64,000 bases of DNA from assembly GCA_016710465.1 (NCBI GenBank), contig JADJVS010000014.1, positions 558,001 through 622,000 of the forward strand. The letters run 5' to 3'. The translations under genes and the position numbers were made by a program. Positions 25,151 through 32,913 of this stretch are shown in pieces. This DNA is from Sulfuritalea sp. GTDB taxonomy: Bacteria; Pseudomonadota; Gammaproteobacteria; Burkholderiales; Rhodocyclaceae. Under the pieces are notes generated by a model. The model had not been told where the DNA came from, did not search any database, and was given only the letters and a program-made list of their open reading frames with translations. Position 1 is the first letter of the stretch. Each line of letters starts with the position of its first letter.

Positions 25151-25536
25151 GACACAAGTTTCTCGGCACCGGCGACGCCGGCTACCATCCACTGCGCAAG
25201 ATCCGGACCGTCTTTTCCGGGTTGCGCTACGCCGTGCTCTACGACTGGTCGGTGACCTACAAGCTGATCGCTTCGGTGGTGGTGCTGGCGGTTGCCTTCG
25301 GCGCGCGCGCCTGGGTCGATTTCCTGCTGATCCTGGTGGTGACCGCCTTCGTGCTGGTCGCCGAAATCTTCAACAGCGCGATCGAGGCGCTGTGCGATTT
25401 CGTCGAGACGCGCCACAACGAGAAGATCAAGGTCATCAAGGACATCGCCGCCGCCGGCGTCGGCATCGCGATCTTCGTCTGGTTCATCGTGCTCGGCGTC
25501 GAGCTCAGCCGCCTGCTCGATCTTGCGCTGCCGTGA
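25147..25536 (+). CDS. dgkA: Diacylglycerol kinase
   Basis: 129-residue prokaryotic diacylglycerol kinase with three membrane helices. AEIFNSAIEALCDFVETR and KVIKDIAAAGVGIA hold the conserved Glu, Asn and Lys-Asp residues. It recycles diacylglycerol to phosphatidic acid, next to a PAP2 phosphatase that works in the reverse sense on lipid phosphates. Overlaps its upstream gene by ATGA. Confidence 0.93.
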   Translation: MRHKFLGTGDAGYHPLRKIRTVFSGLRYAVLYDWSVTYKLIASVVVLAVAFGARAWVDFLLILVVTAFVLVAEIFNSAIEALCDFVETRHNEKIKVIKDIAAAGVGIAIFVWFIVLGVELSRLLDLALP

Positions 25537-25545
25537 TGCCCGTTC

Positions 25546-26448
25546 TCATTCCAGCAGCGACGCTATGCCGCCGGCCTGAATCGCCTCGACGGCCGGATGC
25601 TGGATCCGCCGCTGGGTGACAATGGCATACCAGTTCTCGCGCACGTCGGCCAGCGTGCCGAGCGAGCGGGCGCCGAACTGCTCCAGGATGTCGGCATGCA
25701 TCCCGGAGGGCGCCGGAAACAGGCCGATCCCGGCGCGGCCGAAGGTCTTCAGCAGCGCGCTATCGGAAAACTCGCCGACGATCTCGGGCTTCAGGTTGTG
25801 CCGCGCGAACCAGGCATCGATGGCGCCGCGCAGCGGATTGCTGCGTACCGGCAGCAGCACCGGCGCCCCGTTCAATCCCTGCGGAAAGTCGGCGGCATGG
25901 CGCGCGTGCAGGCCATCGGCGGCGTACAGGTCGATGCCGACCGTGCCCAGCAGTCGCGACTGGAGCTTGAGATGGGCGTCGGTCGGCGCGGAACGATCGG
26001 TCAGGACCAGGTCGAGCCGGTTCAGCGCCAGTTCGGCCAGCAGGTGCTCGACATTGCCTTCGATGCATTCCAGGCGCATCGACAGCGGCGGCTGCAGCAC
26101 CGGCTGCAGCAAGCGATAGGCGACCAGCTTGGGTACCGCCTCGCTGAGGCCCACGGCGAAGCGCCGGCGTCCCGACGCGTGGTCGGCCACGGCATGGCGC
26201 AGCCGCTCGCCGAGCAGAAATATCTGGTCCGCATAGTCGAGCGCGGCGCGGCCGGCCTCGGTCAGCACCAGCGAGCGGCCCTGCGGCGCGAACAGCGCCT
26301 GACCCAGTTGCTGTTCGAGCACGCCGAGCTGGGTGCTGATGGTTTGCACCGAGAGATTCAGGCGCTCCGCCGCACGGGTGATGCTGCCTTCCTTGGCGAC
26401 CGCCCAGAAATAGAGCAGGTGGCGGAAATTGAGGACGTCCGGGGTCAT
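25546..26448 (-). CDS. nhaR: LysR-family regulator NhaR
   Basis: 300 residues; N-terminal winged helix MTPDVLNFRHLLYFWAVAKEGSITRAAERLNLS is characteristic of NhaR, the Na+-responsive activator of nhaA in enterics. The substrate domain has the NhaR-like GLSEAVPKLVAYRLL and GIGLFPAPS. The start at 26448 is the family-typical one. No nhaA antiporter is close by; the divergent small gene at 26577 is the likely partner. Confidence 0.88.
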   Translation of the reverse strand: MTPDVLNFRHLLYFWAVAKEGSITRAAERLNLSVQTISTQLGVLEQQLGQALFAPQGRSLVLTEAGRAALDYADQIFLLGERLRHAVADHASGRRRFAVGLSEAVPKLVAYRLLQPVLQPPLSMRLECIEGNVEHLLAELALNRLDLVLTDRSAPTDAHLKLQSRLLGTVGIDLYAADGLHARHAADFPQGLNGAPVLLPVRSNPLRGAIDAWFARHNLKPEIVGEFSDSALLKTFGRAGIGLFPAPSGMHADILEQFGARSLGTLADVRENWYAIVTQRRIQHPAVEAIQAGGIASLLE

Positions 26449-26458
26449 CAACAGTTCC

Positions 26459-26497
26459 AATAAATGGGAACATTTTATCAATAATTATCCATTTATT
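26459..26497. promoter_or_regulatory. Inverted repeat between nhaR and the divergent gene
   Basis: AATAAATGG (26459-26467) and CCATTTATT (26489-26497), perfect 9-bp arms 21 bases apart in an AT-rich region unlike the surroundings. Its position between divergent genes suggests an NhaR operator. Confidence 0.55.
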
Positions 26498-26576
26498 AGA
26501 AGCAAAGCTTTCTCTACAGTTCGATTCATACGCAGCAAACCTGCTGCGGCGAACGAACCCACCAAGGAGGCGGCAC

Positions 26577-26777
26577 ATGATTACCCTCAACGATTGCAAG
26601 GCATTTTGCACTGTCGACCCGGCGACCGTGGCGCGCGTGGCGCGGCATGAGCGGCTGCCGGAAATACTGGCGATCGCCTGCGCCCAGAGCCGCGTCTCGA
26701 AAGCCCGGCGCCTGAAAGCCCGACAGCCGATCCTTGCCGCGCCCGCTGCCGCGCTGTCGCGGCGCCTGGCCGCCTGA
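26577..26777 (+). CDS. Small protein of unknown function, divergent to nhaR
   Basis: 66 residues, MITLNDCKAFCTVDPATVARVA at the N-terminus, an amphipathic helical middle and a basic Ala-rich tail. A very strong AAGGAGG lies 9 bases before the ATG, supporting translation. No family recognised. It precedes the TerB-like gene by 13 bases and probably shares its transcript. Confidence 0.7.
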   Translation: MITLNDCKAFCTVDPATVARVARHERLPEILAIACAQSRVSKARRLKARQPILAAPAAALSRRLAA

Positions 26778-26790
26778 GGAGCGAGACACC

Positions 26791-27330
26791 ATGATGACCC
26801 TACAAGCCAGGGAAAGCTTCTCCCCGATCAACTACCCGGGCCGCCCCTTGCGGGCCTATCCGGTCGACAGCCCGCGCGCCAAGGCGCGCCTGGTGGTCCT
26901 GGCACTGCTGGCCGACGGCCGGATGGATGCTGCCGAACTGGACGGCCTGGCGAAAAACCGGGCCTTTGCCGAACTGGGCGTCACGCGCGAAGCCTTCTTC
27001 GAGGTGCTCTACGATTTCTGCGCCGACGCAACGGGACTGCCCGACGGCCGGGGCAACTACCTGTTGTCGCCGGCGCTCCTGGAAACCCTGTTCGCCGAGG
27101 TCGGCAGCGTCGCGGAGCGCCAGAAACTGGTGCGCCTGATATTCGACGTCATCCGCAGCGACGGCCACCTGGCTGACGGCGAGGCGCGTCTGATCTGGCA
27201 TGCGCTCGACAACTGGCGCCTGCGGCTGGACGACGGCATCGGGTACCGCCCCCGCGCGGCGGCCTTCAGGCAACGGGGCCGTCAGCGCCAGACGGAATCC
27301 AAACCAACCTCGAGCGGGAAAGGCCATTGA
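26791..27330 (+). CDS. TerB-like protein
   Basis: 179 residues, all-helical. AKARLVVLALLADGRMDAAELDGLAKNRAFAELGVTREAF contains the metal-binding-like acidic loop (DGRMDAAE) of the TerB fold, and a second loop DGHLADGEARLI near residue 140 mirrors it. TerB proteins belong to tellurite/stress response networks. GAGGAGCG lies before the ATG. The stop is directly followed by an OxyR-type box. Confidence 0.75.
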   Translation: MMTLQARESFSPINYPGRPLRAYPVDSPRAKARLVVLALLADGRMDAAELDGLAKNRAFAELGVTREAFFEVLYDFCADATGLPDGRGNYLLSPALLETLFAEVGSVAERQKLVRLIFDVIRSDGHLADGEARLIWHALDNWRLRLDDGIGYRPRAAAFRQRGRQRQTESKPTSSGKGH

Positions 27331-27366
27331 TAGCCCGGTGCTATCGAAGCAATAGTTGACTGGAAT
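27330..27366 (+). promoter_or_regulatory. OxyR binding site
   Basis: ATAG-N7-CTAT-N7-ATAG-N7-GAAT: three of the four quartets of the OxyR consensus (ATAGN7CTATN7ATAGN7CTAT) are perfect and correctly spaced. It overlaps the -35 of the next promoter, the usual position for OxyR activation. Confidence 0.78.
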
Positions 27367-27384
27367 AGTCGGAATTAATATCCT
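27356..27384 (+). promoter_or_regulatory. Promoter for the OxyR-linked two-gene operon
   Basis: TTGACT (27356-27361), 17-base spacer, TATCCT (27379-27384). Start of transcription near 27391, 24 bases before the ATG at 27415. Confidence 0.7.
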
Positions 27385-27414
27385 GAACATGTCGCAACCA
27401 AGGAGTTACCCATC

Positions 27415-27609
27415 ATGAACACCCTGAACGAACTTTGTGCCATTGCAGAACGTAGCGGATCGGCGAGCTTCCCGCTCCGTCAGGCTTGCGCGCGTCCGCG
27501 CTCGGCTGCCGACCAGCGGCCGTTGCCGGTGCCGAGCAGCGAGTCGGCATTCGACTCGTCATGGGAGGCGGTGATGCCCGAGGCGGTGGCTTCCCGCCCT
27601 GCCAAGTAG
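27415..27609 (+). CDS. Small protein of unknown function, OxyR-linked
   Basis: 64 residues (MNTLNELCAIAERSGSASFPLRQ...), largely disordered and Pro/Ser/Arg-rich, with two cysteines (positions 8 and 25). AAGGAG lies before the ATG and the promoter carries an OxyR box, so it is probably translated. It could be a small redox-responsive protein or a leader for the next gene. Confidence 0.55.
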   Translation: MNTLNELCAIAERSGSASFPLRQACARPRSAADQRPLPVPSSESAFDSSWEAVMPEAVASRPAK

Positions 27610-27624
27610 GCTGGGGAGCTCGAT

Positions 27625-28080
27625 ATGTCCTCACTCATCAATGGCTTTGACGGCGACGGAACCGTGACGGTCAATCGCGTCGTCCTGCGACCGGAGTTCA
27701 CCGTCGATGACCTGGAAATGCGGGTCGCCGAAATGTGCGAGAACGTCAAGACATACCACTCCGATACAGGCTTCATCGGGGGCTTCGTGGTCCTGAACAC
27801 CGGACAGATTTCCAACGAAGGATCCACCGTCGGCCAGGCCGTCGCCTCGTCGCTGAAGGATCGCGAGGCGCTCATCGTAACCTTCTGGAAATCGCTCGAA
27901 GAGCATGAGCAGAGCCATCGTTCCGCGACCTTCCAGCCCCTGTTCCGGCGTGTCCTCGAACTTTGCGAGAACGGCAACGAGGAGGTCGCCTATCGCATGC
28001 TCTGGTCCGGTCACGCCTACACTCCCGAGGAGGCCATCGAGGCTCGTGCGGCAAAGGAGCGTTACTTGAAGGTAGCCTAG
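27625..28080 (+). CDS. Conserved hypothetical protein, OxyR-linked
   Basis: 151 residues. The first 100 look like a small ferredoxin-like alpha/beta fold (NRVVLRPEFTVDDLEMRVAEM, TGFIGGFVVLNTGQISNEG, REALIVTFWKSLEEHEQSHRS), similar in pattern to antibiotic-biosynthesis-monooxygenase-type domains, with a helical C-terminus. No family firmly recognised. Co-transcribed with the 64-residue gene under the OxyR box, so a role in peroxide response is inferred. Confidence 0.72.
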   Translation: MSSLINGFDGDGTVTVNRVVLRPEFTVDDLEMRVAEMCENVKTYHSDTGFIGGFVVLNTGQISNEGSTVGQAVASSLKDREALIVTFWKSLEEHEQSHRSATFQPLFRRVLELCENGNEEVAYRMLWSGHAYTPEEAIEARAAKERYLKVA

Positions 28081-28105
28081 GCGCCGCCGAGACAGGCCGC
28101 ACCAT

Positions 28106-29614
28106 TCACGAACTCACGGCCACCGCCTGCTCCGCAGCGCTCAAGGGTTCGAACCACTCGAACTGCCTTTCGAGTACATCGACGGTCGCTTCCGAGGCAT
28201 CGCCGCCGCGCGCCAGCAGGCGCCGGCGCAGCTCTTCCGGTGGCGCCTCGGTGGCGAGGATGCTGAAGCCGACGCCGAATTCCGCCGCCAATGCGGCAAA
28301 GCCGTCGCGCTCGGCACGCTTGAGGAAGGCGGCGTCGACGATCACCGGCCAGCCGGCAAGCAGCATTTCCCGGCTCAGTGCCAGCAGCCGGGCATAGGTG
28401 CGCGCCGTCGCCTCGGGCGTATAGATTCCGCCGTCGGGCGGAGATCTGCTGCTTTCGCGCGCCGCCAGGCCGAACAGGCGTTTCCTCTCGACATCCGAGC
28501 GAATGCGCAGCAGGCGGCCGGCTTCGGGCCGCTCGGGGTCGAGCAGCCGAGCGGTACTGGCCGTGGTCTTGCCCGAGCCGGACAGGCCACAGGTGATGGC
28601 AAGAGTCGGCGCCGGCGGCACGGCGATTTTCCGCGCCAGATCGAGGTAGCCGCAGGCTACGGCGATTTCGCCGGCTGCCGTCGTTTCGTCCTCCTGTCGC
28701 GCGCGCAGCGCGGCGATCTTGGCTCGCACCACGGCGCGATACACGGCGTAGAAGCGCAACAGCTTGATCGCTGCGAAGTCCCCGCCCGCTTCCAGCCAGG
28801 CATTGAGAAACGCCGCCGCAAGCCCGGGCCGGCCATGGTCGAGCAGGTCGATCCAGACGAAGGCGATTTCGCTGATCGGGTCGTTCCAGCGGAAATCGTC
28901 ATTGAACTCGATGCAGTCGAAGGCGGTGACATGGCCGTCGATCAGCACCAGATTGCCCAGGTGCAGGTCGCCGTGGCCTTCGCGGATGCAGCCTTCGCGC
29001 TTGCGCGCGGCAAAGTCATCGGCGCGCCGGGTGAATTCGGTTTCGGTCCAGGCGGCCAGCAATTCGATGCGGGCCTGCTCGGCCCGGGGCAGCAACTGAC
29101 GCAGTTCGACGAAGTTTTCGCGCGCGGCATCGGCTATCCGTGCCGGCTCGCCGAAGCGGCTGCAGGGCGGCGCGGCGGGCGCGCCGGAATGGAATGCGGA
29201 CAGGCTCGCCGCAAGTTGTACCACCTGTTCCGGCCGCAATGCGCCGCGTGCCGCCACATGGTCCAGCCGCCCCGCCTCGTCGAAGCGATGCATCCGTACC
29301 GCCCACTCGATGGCCGGCTCGGCGCCGATCCGTGGGCGCTCCGGGCTGCCGCCTATTGGCACGACGTCGAGGTAGAGCCCCGGCGCGAGGCGCCGGTTGA
29401 GCTGCAATTCGGCGCGGCAACAGGCTTCCCGTCGTTCCAGGCTGCCGTAGTCGAGAAACGGCAGGGTGATCGGCTTCTTGATCTTGTAGGCGAGATTGTC
29501 GGCCAGCACCAGCCACGAGGCGTGCGTCTCGACCAGATCGACCTTTGCCGGCGGCTGGGGAAAGCCCTGCCCGGCCAGCAAAGCAGCAATCAGGGATGGG
29601 CAGCTTGCGGACAT
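28106..29614 (-). CDS. Aminoglycoside-phosphotransferase-like / P-loop kinase fusion
   Basis: 502 residues. The N-terminal half is a protein-kinase-like APH domain: HGDLHLGNLVLIDG (catalytic loop Asp) and AFDCIEFNDDFRWNDPISEIAFV (Asp of the DFG-like motif). The C-terminal half is a small P-loop kinase with CGLSGSGKTT (Walker A) and VDAAFLKRAERDGF, like gluconate or zeta-type kinases. The two-domain arrangement is known as COG2187/COG0645; the substrate is not known. ATG 29614 is chosen because it begins the conserved part. Confidence 0.85.
   Translation of the reverse strand: MSASCPSLIAALLAGQGFPQPPAKVDLVETHASWLVLADNLAYKIKKPITLPFLDYGSLERREACCRAELQLNRRLAPGLYLDVVPIGGSPERPRIGAEPAIEWAVRMHRFDEAGRLDHVAARGALRPEQVVQLAASLSAFHSGAPAAPPCSRFGEPARIADAARENFVELRQLLPRAEQARIELLAAWTETEFTRRADDFAARKREGCIREGHGDLHLGNLVLIDGHVTAFDCIEFNDDFRWNDPISEIAFVWIDLLDHGRPGLAAAFLNAWLEAGGDFAAIKLLRFYAVYRAVVRAKIAALRARQEDETTAAGEIAVACGYLDLARKIAVPPAPTLAITCGLSGSGKTTASTARLLDPERPEAGRLLRIRSDVERKRLFGLAARESSRSPPDGGIYTPEATARTYARLLALSREMLLAGWPVIVDAAFLKRAERDGFAALAAEFGVGFSILATEAPPEELRRRLLARGGDASEATVDVLERQFEWFEPLSAAEQAVAVSS
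28604..28626 (+). repeat. Dispersed 23-bp motif, in the kinase fusion (antisense)
   Basis: AGTCGGCGC-N7-ACGGCGA, read as VPPAPTL exactly in the linker between the APH and P-loop kinase domains. Confidence 0.8.
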
Positions 29615-29742
29615 GGCGCCGATTATCGCGCCGTGGCAAGGCGCGGTGGCGACCCCGGCGGGACTTTCCTCATGCATCGCTGCGGCACACACAGGAGTCT
29701 GGGTTCGGGTTGCGCGTGCCTGACAAGAAAATGGGGAAGGGC

Positions 29743-29771
29743 TTGACATTAACGAACGATCGTTCTATAAA
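29743..29771 (+). promoter_or_regulatory. Promoter and operator of the TetR regulator
   Basis: TTGACA (29743-29748), 17-base spacer, TATAAA (29766-29771), close to consensus. The spacer contains the palindrome GAACGATCGTTC (29754-29765), a likely TetR operator. Transcription should start at or next to the ATG at 29778, giving a leaderless mRNA. Confidence 0.82.
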
Positions 29772-29777
29772 TGCGCC

Positions 29778-30383
29778 ATGGGAAAAGGCGAACAAACACG
29801 GCAGGCCATACTTGACGAGGCTTTCTCCCTGGCGAGCTGCGTCGGCGTCGGCGGCCTGAGCATAGGCATCCTGGCGGAACGGACGAAGATGTCCAAGAGC
29901 GGATTGTTTGCCCACTTCGGTTCCAAGGAAGAGCTGCAGCTTGCCGTCCTGCGCGAGGCGCAGCAGCGTTTTGCCGAAGTCGTGCTGCGGCCGGCGTTTC
30001 GCCAGCCGCGGGGCGTGGCCCGGCTGCGAGCGATAGTCCTCAACTGGCTGGACTGGACCCGTGAAGCCAATCTGCCCGGGGGTTGCGTGATCAATGCCGC
30101 TGCGGCCGAGTTCGACGACCAGCCCGGCCCCCTGCGCGACGAGGTGCGTCGCGGCCTGATCGCCTTGCGTCGTACCCTGGTCGATACCGTGGCCAAAGCC
30201 GTTGAAGCCGGCGATCTGCGGCCGGATACCGATCCTGAGCAGTTTGCCTTTGAATTGGAAGGAATTTACCAGGTGGCGCAGCAAAGTCGGCGCCTGTTGA
30301 ACGACCCGGATGCGGACCGCCGGGCGCTCTTCGCCTTCGATCGACTGGTCCGCGACTATGCCGTGGAGCGCGACAAGGAGTGA
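29778..30383 (+). CDS. TetR-family repressor
   Basis: 201 residues: N-terminal helix-turn-helix (GEQTRQAILDEAFSLASCVGVGGLSIGILAERTKMSKSGLFAHFGSKEEL, helix three MSKSGLFAHF) and a C-terminal ligand domain of the TetR_C type (LNWLDWTREANLPGGCVINAAAAEFDDQPGPLRD). No Shine-Dalgarno is visible. It precedes an alpha/beta hydrolase by 2 bases, a common repressor-target pair for ester or lipid metabolism. Confidence 0.92.
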   Translation: MGKGEQTRQAILDEAFSLASCVGVGGLSIGILAERTKMSKSGLFAHFGSKEELQLAVLREAQQRFAEVVLRPAFRQPRGVARLRAIVLNWLDWTREANLPGGCVINAAAAEFDDQPGPLRDEVRRGLIALRRTLVDTVAKAVEAGDLRPDTDPEQFAFELEGIYQVAQQSRRLLNDPDADRRALFAFDRLVRDYAVERDKE

Positions 30384-30385
30384 TC

Positions 30386-31288
30386 ATGGAACTGAATCTG
30401 ACCCCCGCTTTTTTTTGGCCCACTAATAGCACGATCGTTCGCTCCTTTAAGTTCAGGCTCGGCCTGGCCGGGCGGCGCGCGTGGTATCGCTTGCTATGGC
30501 GGCTTGCGCCGGGAAAGGCCATCGAGTCCGGCGTGCGCCAGTTGCTGACGCCACCCAGACACCGGTTTCCGGATGTCGAGCTACGCCTCATGGAAGATGC
30601 CAGCCTGTTGCCGGTGCCCATGATCACCGGCCGCCTGATCGGCTGGCGCTGGGGGCGGGCACGCGACCCGGTGGTGGTGCTGGTGCACGGGTGGGGCGGG
30701 CGCGGCACCCAACTCAGGGCTTTCATCGCACCCCTGCTGGCACGCGGTCTCTCGGTCGTGGCCTATGACGCGCCGGGGCACGGCATGACCGGTGGCGCCG
30801 AGTCCTCGCTGCCGCATTTTCTGCGCGCGCTGGAGGCCATGCTGGACCATCTGGGGCCGGTACATGCGCTGATCGGGCACTCGATGGGCGGTGCGGCGGC
30901 GGCGATGATCATGTCGCGTCGCGCCGCCGGAGTCGAACGCGGCGTACTGATCGCCCCGCCGGCCAGCCTGAGCGATTCGACCCGCCGCATCGCCGACTCC
31001 CTCGGTTGGACGCAAGCCCTCGCCGCCGCCGTGCAGCGCCGCATCGAATACCACTTCGGCCTGGCCTGGAGCGAATTCGAGGCCGAGCGCAGCGGCGGTA
31101 GCCAGGAGCTGTTGGTGATCCACGACGGCAAGGACAGCGAAGTACCCATCGCCGACGGGCTGCGCCATGCCCGCGCCTGGCCCAGGGCACGCCTGCTCCA
31201 AACCACCGGCCTGGGCCATCGCCGATTGCTTGCGGACCCGACCGTCATCGCCGCCACGGTGGACTTCCTCGCCGGAGAGAGGCCGTGA
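30386..31288 (+). CDS. Alpha/beta hydrolase
   Basis: 300 residues. VVVLVHGWGGRGTQL is the oxyanion strand, GHSMGGAAAAM holds the nucleophile Ser, and HDGKDSEVP plus TTGLGHRRLL supply the Asp and His. The ATG at 30386 follows AAGGAG by 5 bases; GTG 30380 is in frame but lies on the ribosome-binding site. An ACGATCGT sequence at 30431-30438, sharing the core of the TetR operator, lies inside its first codons. Confidence 0.9.
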   Translation: MELNLTPAFFWPTNSTIVRSFKFRLGLAGRRAWYRLLWRLAPGKAIESGVRQLLTPPRHRFPDVELRLMEDASLLPVPMITGRLIGWRWGRARDPVVVLVHGWGGRGTQLRAFIAPLLARGLSVVAYDAPGHGMTGGAESSLPHFLRALEAMLDHLGPVHALIGHSMGGAAAAMIMSRRAAGVERGVLIAPPASLSDSTRRIADSLGWTQALAAAVQRRIEYHFGLAWSEFEAERSGGSQELLVIHDGKDSEVPIADGLRHARAWPRARLLQTTGLGHRRLLADPTVIAATVDFLAGERP

Positions 31289-31890
31289 GCGCGCGCCACC
31301 CCTGGGCGATGCTAGGTGAAGGCTTCCGGATACGGCCAGCAACGCAGGCGGACCACCCCGCGCTGGCCGGCCTGATCCGGCAGATGGACAAGTCCGGCCT
31401 GTATGAACGCCATTTTGCCCACGGCGATGCGCCCAATCAGGCGCTCTTGCAGCGCCTTGCGGAGGCCGACGGACGCGACCGCGTGGTGCTGCTGGGAGTC
31501 GGCGCCGACGGCACGGCGATCGCGCACGCCGAATACGTCTCCGTGGCGACGGTTGCCGAATTCGCCCTGATGGTGCTGCCGGCCTGGCGCGGCCGGGGGA
31601 TTGGCCAGGCCTTGCTTGCCGCCCTGCTGGAAATCGCCGTGCGCAGCGGCCAGAGCCGACTGCACGGGCTGATCCAGGCCGGCAACACGGCGGCGATCCG
31701 GGTGGCGCGCGGGCAGGGCTTCACCGTCGGGATCGGCGACGAGCGCGCGACCGTGATAGTCTCGCGCCACATTGCGCAGGAGCGAGCGGCCGATCCGACC
31801 GTGCCGCAAACCGGCGCCAGCATCACGATCCCGATACCCGTCCGCCATGACCCTGACCGAACTGCGCTACATCGTTGCCCTGGCCCGTGA
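31285..31890 (+). CDS. GNAT-family acetyltransferase
   Basis: 201 residues; GTG start overlaps the hydrolase stop (GTGA). FRIRPATQADHPALAGLIRQMD begins the fold, and LPAWRGRGIGQALLAALLE is the acetyl-CoA-binding loop (R/Q-x-x-G-x-G/A). GNTAAIRVARGQGF is the C-terminal signature. The last 44 bases overlap oxyR in another frame, so the C-terminal tail is probably not conserved. Confidence 0.88.
   Translation: MSARHPWAMLGEGFRIRPATQADHPALAGLIRQMDKSGLYERHFAHGDAPNQALLQRLAEADGRDRVVLLGVGADGTAIAHAEYVSVATVAEFALMVLPAWRGRGIGQALLAALLEIAVRSGQSRLHGLIQAGNTAAIRVARGQGFTVGIGDERATVIVSRHIAQERAADPTVPQTGASITIPIPVRHDPDRTALHRCPGP
31497..31519 (+). repeat. Dispersed 23-bp motif, in the GNAT gene (sense)
   Basis: AGTCGGCGC-N7-ACGGCGA, read as GVGADGTA. 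Confidence 0.8.
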
Positions 31891-32758
31891 ACGCCACTTC
31901 GGCCGCGCCGCCGATAAATGCAATGTTTCGCAGCCGACGCTCTCGGTGGCGGTGAAAAAACTGGAAGAGGAACTTGGCGTGGCCCTGTTCGAGCGCGGCA
32001 CGGGCGAGGTTCGCCCCACGCCTATCGGTGCCGACGTGGTGGCCCAGGCCGAAAAGGCCCTGGCCGAAGCCGCGCGCGTGGCCGAGGTCGCCGCCGCCGG
32101 CAAGGATCCCTTGAACGGTCCGCTGCGCCTGGGCGTGATCTACACCATCGGCCCCTGGCTGCTGCCCGCGCTGGTGCCGCGAGTCAGGGCGCGTGCGCCG
32201 CAAATGCCGCTGTACATCGCCGAAGGCTACACCGAGACCCTGCTGGAGCGCCTCAAGGCCTCCGAACTCGATGTGCTGGTGTTGGCCCTGCCGGTCGGCG
32301 AGCCCGGACTGGTCGTCCAGCCGGTCTACGAAGAGGACTTTCGCACCCTGGTGCCGGCCGGCCACCCCTGGGCGACGGCCAAGACCCTGCGCCCGGAGCA
32401 ACTGCTCGACGAACCCTTGCTGATGCTGGGCGCGGGCAATTGCTTTCGTGACCAGGTGCTCGATCTTTGCCACCGTGCCAGCCAGGGCGAATCGCCGCAA
32501 GTGCTGGAGGGCAGCTCGCTGGAAACCATCCGCCACATGGTGTCCTCCGGCGTCGGCGTGACCGTGATGCCCTCGAGCAGTGTCGATGGCATTCCGGCCG
32601 ACGATCCGCTGCTGCGCGTCAAGCCTTTCGTAAAGCCCAGTCCGACGCGTCGCGTCGGACTGGTCTGGCGCTCGAGCTTCCCGCGCCACAAGGCCATCGA
32701 TGTGATGCGCCAGTCGGTGCTCGACTGTCACCTGCCCGGAACCCGGGCAATCCATTGA
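31847..32758 (+). CDS. oxyR: Hydrogen peroxide-inducible activator OxyR
   Basis: 303-residue LysR-type regulator. N-terminal MTLTELRYIVALARERHFGRAADKCNVSQPTLS is the DNA-binding helix-turn-helix. The two redox cysteines fall exactly at Cys199 and Cys208 (GAGNCFRDQVLDLC), as in E. coli OxyR, where they form a disulfide on peroxide exposure. Two OxyR-type boxes occur in the window, one right downstream. A 27-bp near-perfect palindrome lies in the 3' coding end. Confidence 0.96.
   Translation: MTLTELRYIVALARERHFGRAADKCNVSQPTLSVAVKKLEEELGVALFERGTGEVRPTPIGADVVAQAEKALAEAARVAEVAAAGKDPLNGPLRLGVIYTIGPWLLPALVPRVRARAPQMPLYIAEGYTETLLERLKASELDVLVLALPVGEPGLVVQPVYEEDFRTLVPAGHPWATAKTLRPEQLLDEPLLMLGAGNCFRDQVLDLCHRASQGESPQVLEGSSLETIRHMVSSGVGVTVMPSSSVDGIPADDPLLRVKPFVKPSPTRRVGLVWRSSFPRHKAIDVMRQSVLDCHLPGTRAIH
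32637..32663. repeat. 27-bp palindrome in the 3' end of oxyR
   Basis: 13-bp perfect arms CCAGTCCGACGCG / CGCGTCGGACTGG around a single central T. It is translated as part of SPTRRVGLVWR. No T-run follows. Confidence 0.8.
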
Positions 32759-32761
32759 GCA

Positions 32762-32798
32762 ATAGCCGAGCGCTATCGGGGCAGTGAAAAAAATCAAT
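32762..32798 (+). promoter_or_regulatory. OxyR binding site before rubrerythrin
   Basis: ATAG-N7-CTAT (32762-32776) is perfect; the next two quartets, GTGA and CAAT, are degenerate but correctly spaced. It begins 3 bases after the oxyR stop and 115 bases upstream of the rubrerythrin start. Confidence 0.62.
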
Positions 32799-32913
32799 TA
32801 GAACTTGTAGCACGCCTGGGCTAAATTGCAATCAGGGCAAGGGGCGTCACGCCCTTTGACTCGGGCTTGCGCGACGGCGCAACCCTTTCCATTCAACGTT
32901 GAGGAGAAACACC

